This document shows, piece by piece, positions 58,901 through 64,000 of a stretch of DNA of 64,000 nt. Below the pieces are notes generated by a model that was not told where the DNA came from, ran no database searches, and worked only from the letters and a program-made list of their open reading frames with translations. The position numbers and the translations under genes are program-made. The stretch is from Gnetum montanum (taxonomy: Eukaryota > Streptophyta > Gnetopsida > Gnetales > Gnetaceae). Within the stretch, counting starts at the first letter, position 1. Every line of letters starts with the position of its first letter. The DNA is taken from NCBI GenBank assembly GCA_015680685.1, contig MNCI01030805.1, forward strand, positions 193,469-257,468. The letters run 5' to 3'.

Positions 58901-59486
58901 TACAATCTGGAGAGTACATGTAGATGACGGGGCCATTGCCAATGTCATTCCATACCCCATAGTGGATAAATTAGGTTTGATCAACCAGATCAATCCCATG
59001 ACAACGTCATGTTTGAAGTCATTTAACAAGGAATGAGTGCAAGTCAAGGGAATAGTACACATCAATTTTGTAGTGGGGGATCAATTCCCCATAGATGTAG
59101 TGTTTATTGTCGTTGAGGAGATGCTCGATTTCAACATAATCTTAGGGAGGTCTTTGTTAGCTCAATCAAGGGTAGTCTCATCACCCATTCATCAGGAGAT
59201 CCACTTGCCCTATGTAGGAGGGGAAGTGATCATCCATGGTGATAAGATGACCCTTCAAGAGGTTAACAATGTGGAAATGGAATAAGGTTCAGAGGTTGAG
59301 ATCCCCGAAGATCAAACCCCTATCCCAACAGTTGAACAGGCCAACATAGTGGCCAATGAAAACTTAGCTTGGGCTGAGCTACCCTTCCAGGGAGAAGATG
59401 GTAGCGTAGAGGAATGCTGTAATAAGCCTCTTCATCCATACGTGTTGCCAAATCTAAAAATGATCAAGAAATAGCTACAGAGCTAG
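55973..59486 (+). pseudogene. gag-protease pseudogene of internal region C
   Basis: ATG 55973 (MVASTTAVDIASLENHWML) to TAG 59484-59486. Same domain order as A and B. One N at 57015 joins sequence equivalent to A 24003 directly to A 24248, removing about 245 bp with PHFTKYNGKGDP. The gag domain is at 57124-57440, the knuckle CDYHQLCGHDMDY* at 57858-57902. Protease is open 58647-59036 with VDDGAIANV (DDGA at 58923-58934) intact, then FNIILGRSLLAQ. Many stops elsewhere. Confidence 0.85.
57015..57015. other. Single N marking a join inside gag of C
   Basis: About 245 bp present in A and B at this place are absent; the N suggests an assembly join rather than a biological deletion. Confidence 0.7.
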
Positions 59487-59781
59487 CAAATGAACATGTT
59501 AGCGTAACATGTTATATCAGTCCGAATTGTTTACTATTACATAATGTATACTCATTCTTGTCACATTATTTTCATTTTCTAGCCTTGTCGTATATGCAAC
59601 GAGGCACCTCGGCCACTTCAGGTAGGAATGTAGGCACAACACCAACTTGCAACACCCATTTTGGGTCCCATTTGAGTCAAGAGGCTATAACCACACAAAG
59701 AGCACCTTAGTCACACTAGTATAGAAAAGTTAGCAACTCATGAAGGCTAGCGTAGCAACCCCCAAATCCTAGCATAGCTAC
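59487..59781. other. Junction of array unit C with element Z
   Basis: Up to about 59577 the sequence follows the post-gag-pro part of C. After it comes sequence that fits intron 6 of Z's antisense gene. No LTR end, target duplication or gap marks the join. Confidence 0.65.
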
Positions 59782-62700
59782 TTTAGGATCAACTTGCCTA
59801 AGATGGTTGATCATGTCGTCGATGACCCCCTGCATGAATGTAAGCTTGTCGAGGGGTCTCGACTTATGGTTCTAGGAAAACAAGGGGAGGTCCTATAGTA
59901 TTGAAAGTGGTGTCTATTATGCAACCAAATATGTCAGTAGTGACTAAGCTAGATTGTAATAAAATGGTGAACAACACAAATGATAGTGTGTGGCCTCACC
60001 CAGCAAACCCTCGGGGGTGATAACGAGGAGATCACCCATTGACATATCATTGAATATATTTTCAAACTCACCAACATCTAATTGCAATTCATCTGCTTTC
60101 TGGTTCAAAACTATGGTGGCACCCTTAACATTCGATTACTCCCCTGATGCTAAACTGTGTTTGGCAAAGAGATATCTAGCAGAGGTCCCTTTCTGGCTGA
60201 TGTAGGCTTCCTCTTTATTTGCTGGTGCCTTCCTTTTCAAGGCACCAGTAGCCTCTTCATCCATGGGAGACTCCTCTTCATCTCAAAAAATTTTCTCCTT
60301 GTTAGTAGGATGATTTTTCTTAATGAAAAGAGCCTTCCTTAGTGACAAGATCTCCTTCCCTCTTGACTGGGGCCCTTTCCTCTATGACCAGGCCCCCCGC
60401 ATCTTTATTTGCTACCCCTGTCTTGGGGTCCAACACCTCTTCTTCACCTTCTTCTTCTTCTTCGTCTTTTTCCTCTGGTAGCAAGAAAAAAAAATGCACA
60501 TTATAGCTTAAACCACGTTAGCAAAAGTAGGTGCTACACTATGCCATGTTCCTTAGCGTAGCACAACATAGTAAGCATTTAATAAAAAGGTGAAGAGACA
60601 AGCACAAAGAAGAACATTTACCAATGGGAGGCTATGTCCTACGTAGCTTAAACTACAGTGATCATCCCCCTTCCTTGACCGTGCAAGGAGGCTCTTTATT
60701 TGGAGGAGGCCTCTTTCACCGCAACTTAGTGGCCACTGTCTTGGCAATGAGACATTTCCCCTGCGATATGCTACCTATAGCAGCAAGGGGCATGTCTTCC
60801 ATGCTGTCTTGGCCACGAATGTTATGGGTCATCCAATCCTTAGTCGTCATAGAAAATGACTTCCCAATAGCTTCTGGGGGATCTTAGGCTCGGGTGGTCC
60901 AGAGGATTTGGCAAGTCCATGGTTTGGAAATTTGTTTGTGATCTTGCATAACCTAGACTCCATTCTCATGGACTACCAAAAAATCCATGAAACACCACAA
61001 GTAGCCTATGTAAAAGGCATAGTTCACATTGAAATAGGACTCCTACTTCTTATGAAGTGCAACAATTTTATTTTTCAAGCCCGTGCACAGATGCCCAGCC
61101 TAGTTGTAGTGGGACCCCTCTTTCATGACCTCTCACATCACCCAACCTTACTCAATCCCAATGATATTTCCTTAGGAAAGTAGCTAGGGGAAAGCATAGG
61201 CATGGAAGATGGGATAAACCTCTTTGGTGGCTCTCGGCTTGACCTTCTCCATGGGGATTCCCTTTCACCCTTTTGCAACCCCTACCACTTCTCAATTTCC
61301 TCCTTCTGATGATTCACCTCTTCCTTGGTCTTTGACCCTATAGGAAGACCATCAGTAGGGACATCGAAAGGTCCACGAATAGTTGGTCATTGATTTCAAG
61401 GACCACTCGCACACCGTGTATACATGTGCAGAAGCTGTCTGCCTTTTTTGAAAAGGAGTTTGCTAGAGCAAGCATCTTAGTGGCAGGGATGCTTGGGTTC
61501 AGGGCTAAGAACAAATCCATGAGCCCAGGATCTTGAAGGTGCTTGATCAGGGATTCCAAGGCTATGTTGCATATCCAACGTTGGCTCTCATATACCTCCC
61601 CATACTTGTAGTAGATGTTGACCTCCTGGTTCCTAGAGGTAATCACCGTCACCTTCTGGGACTTCTTTTCCCCTATAGCAGTTTGCACAAAACACCAAAA
61701 CACAAAAAAAAACGTTAGGCAAAGCACAAGTAGCAGAAAAAACAACAATGACCCTCAAGTAGGTAGTAACTTACTATTTAGCTTACCAGGTTTAAATGGT
61801 GATGGGAATGGTGGAAGATCAACCAAGAAATATTTAATGGTGATCGGTTTAAAGGTTTTCCATCCCTCATCCAACAAACTAGACTCCTTGCATCTGTCGT
61901 AGAGTCTAGAATACTAGGTTGGGTAGGTCTTGTACTCACCCCTACATTAGCCCATCACACCCGCATGCATATTCTTAGTGGAAGAAAACTCTCGTAGTGT
62001 CATCTGTGCTAAGGTCAACACATCCGTATCATCGTCAAGTCCATTCTCATTGATGAAAAACATGGTAACAAAACCACATTGTTAACATTTGACTAGCGTA
62101 GCAAACATGGCATAGCATAGTAGAACATGGTTACAAAACTCACCCACTAGCACTGTAAATGGTTCCTGGTGGGTTTTGGAAGCACATTCCCATGTGACAT
62201 GCAATAAACAAGGTGTTGTAGGAATGGTAGCAATTATACTTTGGCATCTCTTAGATCCAAGCCAAATGCCTCAAATTTTTGGGGCACTAACTGGATCCTT
62301 CTCTGTGCCCGCTGCTAATTGCTCCATCTGTAAAAAATCTCAAGATATCGTGATTTTCCTTAGGCAATAGGGTTTCTTTTATGGTAGCCGCTGCCTCCTT
62401 TGCCAGGTGTGACCAAACGATCACACTGAAGCATTGGAGGAGAAATTTCAGGAACTCTTGTGCTCCCTCTCAGAACTAGACTACCTACTACCCCACATGT
62501 GTATGGGGCAAAGGAACATTGGCCACTGGTTTGCTCACGCAGCACAGGACCCTCACAATTTCTAGGAAAATCAAGATTGGCCTTAGCGCTACCCTACACA
62601 ACACAATAGAAAATGTTAGTACCATGTTCGAGTGGAATTCAAATATAGCGTAGTGAAACTAGCATTTTAACAGATAGAGTAGCATAATTCTCTTCATATA

Positions 62701-63260
62701 GCATAGCAAAAAACATGAACGCAATAGCGTAGAAAAATTAGCTTAGCGTAGCAACAAAGCGATTAGTCTTGACAAAGCAATTAAGCATTATGCTGTGACA
62801 GAACACGTGTCATGTTGTCACATCACACTCATGGACAAACCCTTCTAAGGGTCGTACACTACGCTATTTGCATGCCAAGTGGCTCAAATCGTCCAAGCCT
62901 CTGCAGTAATGATAGTCGCAGTGATGGCGGTCTAGGCAACCTTGCATGCAACCTTAGTGTAGCGTCTATACATCTATGACAGCCAAAATGGAAACAGTGA
63001 TGATATAAGGGCCAAAACAATGATAACACAATGACATAAAAACATAGATAGCTAAATGAAATCGTAGAAACAAAAATAATAAAAGAAAAAAAAATAACAG
63101 AGGCATATAGAAAAACACAGAGATGAAGCATAGCGGCCTACCAGGTCAACAGTGTCTCCTCAAGCACCACGATGTGCACCTATTACACATGCCCTAGGGT
63201 TTCCTTCACTTTGTCAACCTTGGTGAGTGCTAGGTGTTTGCGTTCTTTCCTGGGAGCCAT
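59782..63260 (-). pseudogene. Antisense spliced gene of Z, 5' part (exons 1-6)
   Basis: Exons on the minus strand: 63260-63142 (119 nt), 62593-62144 (450), 62061-61787 (275), 61672-60622 (1051), 60474-60072 (403), 59913-59782 (132). Donors GTAGGC, GTGAGT, GTAAGC, GTAAAT and GTGAGT and acceptors TGTAG, ATAG and CCAG are visible; the exon 3 acceptor is TG. Exons 1-3 have exactly the lengths found in B although the sequence is much diverged, which supports the splice model. Exon 1: MAPRKERKHLALTKVDKV, then two stops. Exon 2: LRPILIFLEIVRVLCC. Exon 4: EKKSQKVTVITSRNQEV and MLALANSFSKKAD. Exon 5 is twice as long as in A because of a Glu-rich stretch (EEKDEEEEEGEEE). Introns contain CGTAGC motifs like those of U3. 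The gene is dead in this copy. Confidence 0.75.
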
Positions 63261-63394
63261 CGTCTTGCTTGCTGACTCTTTCTTCATTGCTATGTTGAAC
63301 TACCTTGCTCTCTATTAGCAAAATCTCTCTATCCTCCAAATGTGGGCTTTGCATTATTACAATGAAAATTATGATTTTACCAAGGGTTAATCCC

Positions 63395-63402
63395 TATTTA
63401 TA
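63395..63402 (-). promoter_or_regulatory. TATA box of the antisense gene (Z)
   Basis: On the minus strand GGCTATAAATAGGG, 135 bp upstream of the exon 1 ATG at 63260. Upstream of it (63456-63495) is TGTGCAGCGTAGCATGC, a fragment of the same motif family as the LTR U3 palindromes. It suggests the gene has its own promoter. Confidence 0.55.
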
Positions 63403-63580
63403 GCCATAATGGTGAAAAGGAAACTTGTTATTTTCTCTCTCCATTTAATGCAGAGTATTCTGTGCAGCGTAGCATGCTTGCCATGACATAGTAGCACTGT
63501 TTGCATTAAAATAGGTGGGCTTGGGCAAAAAGCCTTGACATGCTTCAAACTAGCCATTTTCCTTCACAAAAATATCTCAT

Positions 63581-63803
63581 TAGCGGTCTGAAAAGACCTT
63601 AAACAAGCAATCCTAATGCATAGTTTCGATCTAGTTAGCGGTCTGCAAATACCTTAAACTAGCATTTTTGACCTGTTACTCATTGGCAGTTTGCAATGAC
63701 ATTAAACTAGCAATTTCACATTTTTACATTATTTTTTCACTTCTACATTAGTAGTTTTGCATATTTACATCTTAACGGTCTTCCCATGACCTTAAATTAG
63801 CAA
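63581..63803. repeat. Linker repeat cluster upstream of antisense gene (Z)
   Basis: Four units such as TAGCGGTCTGCAAATACCTTAAAC followed by TAGC, 45-65 bp apart, equivalent to the clusters before pol in A and B. 63804-64000 shows no gene; pol would be expected just beyond the window. Confidence 0.8.
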
Positions 63804-64000
63804 ATTATAAACTTTATATCATGCTTTATACTTACGCTTACCGATTACATCTCATTGCTACTTTACAAATGTTCACTGTACACAGTCACCACAAGTAGGT
63901 ATCCTTTGACCGAACATTCATCTCATTTTGGCAAGTTGAGTTAGAATGGAAATCCATCATGATCTCTCTTCACCTTTAGCTTTAACAAGTCCACATGGCA

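Larger units (their letters stand above)
54495..59577 (+). mobile_element. Array unit C: LTR BC plus truncated internal C
   Basis: LTR BC, primer-binding site, gag-pro and about 90 bp past it. At about 59577 the match to A and B stops (A continues GTTACACTTTTTCATATTC; C switches to TTTCTAGCCTTGTCG). The linker cluster, antisense gene, pol and 3' LTR of C are missing. Confidence 0.8.
14293..64000 (+). mobile_element. Element Z (outer element, interrupted at 21480-59577)
   Basis: A Tat-type element with 5' LTR (14293-16140), primer-binding site, gag-pro (16551-20358), a linker cluster and the 3' end of its antisense gene up to 21479. There the A-B-C array begins. The antisense gene continues at about 59577 with the end of intron 6, then exons 6 to 1, its promoter, and the second linker cluster. 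Pol and the 3' LTR would lie past 64000. That the two halves belong to one element is inferred from the same orientation, the perfect continuation of exon order, and both halves being more distant from A and B than those are from each other. Confidence 0.7.

Noticed and set aside
62859-63131. Minus-strand 90-codon frame rich in Phe and Leu
   Set aside because: It starts inside intron 1 of the antisense gene; the hydrophobic stretch is T-rich intron sequence.

Overview
The window is plant nuclear DNA made almost entirely of old, nested Ty3/gypsy LTR retrotransposons. The evidence is multi-domain gag-protease and pol remnants, LTRs with TATA boxes, a second RNase H-like segment after the usual one (a Tat/Ogre-lineage trait), and heavy stop-codon and frameshift decay. 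I see no ordinary host gene, no rRNA or tRNA gene and no bacterial feature. The species cannot be named from this; a vascular plant with a large, repeat-rich genome fits.

Layout. (1) 1-9517: three stacked, badly decayed relatives. W is gag/protease to 3922 with an LTR at 3923-5297. V is the end of an integrase plus an LTR at 6814-8239. T is an RNase H/integrase scrap at 8285-8636, cut by LTR U from 8637. (2) 9518-9948 is a gap. (3) 9949-14292 is dominated by a degenerate ~190-bp tandem array. (4) Element Z starts with a 5' LTR at 14293-16140, then primer-binding site, gag-protease (to 20358) and the 3' end of an antisense gene. It is interrupted at 21480. (5) 21480 to about 59577 is a head-to-tail array: LTR - internal A - LTR - internal B - LTR - internal C (truncated). 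Its three LTRs are 1227, 1222 and 1224 bp, and internal regions A and B are both about 14.5 kb once a 1591-bp solo LTR in B (45276-46866, with ACCCT target duplication) is removed. (6) About 59577-64000 appears to resume Z.

The unusual part is the element architecture. Between protease and pol each element carries, on the opposite strand, a spliced gene that I can follow through eight exons. Its exon lengths agree between copies (119, 450, 275 and 1050 nt for exons 1-4 in the better copies), splice phases are compatible, and after allowing for single-copy indels the coding length is 3258 nt (1085 codons plus stop). Exons 1-3 look like a degenerate plant FCP1/NLI-interacting HAD-type phosphatase domain. 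Exon 4 resembles the 'putative plant transposon protein' domain, exon 7 starts with a coiled-coil-like stretch, and exon 8 is an acidic tail. In Z a minus-strand TATA box lies 135 bp upstream of its ATG.

The gene blocks (gag-protease, antisense gene, pol, 3' tail) are separated by clusters of short repeats sharing a core like TTAAACTAGC. The LTR U3 regions carry arrays of short CGTAGC-rich palindromes upstream of the TATA box. After pol there is a further 128-codon plus-strand ORF, intact in B. All copies have premature stops, so nothing here is likely to transpose by itself now. Family assignments are from recognition of motifs and copy-to-copy comparison by eye, not from database searches.
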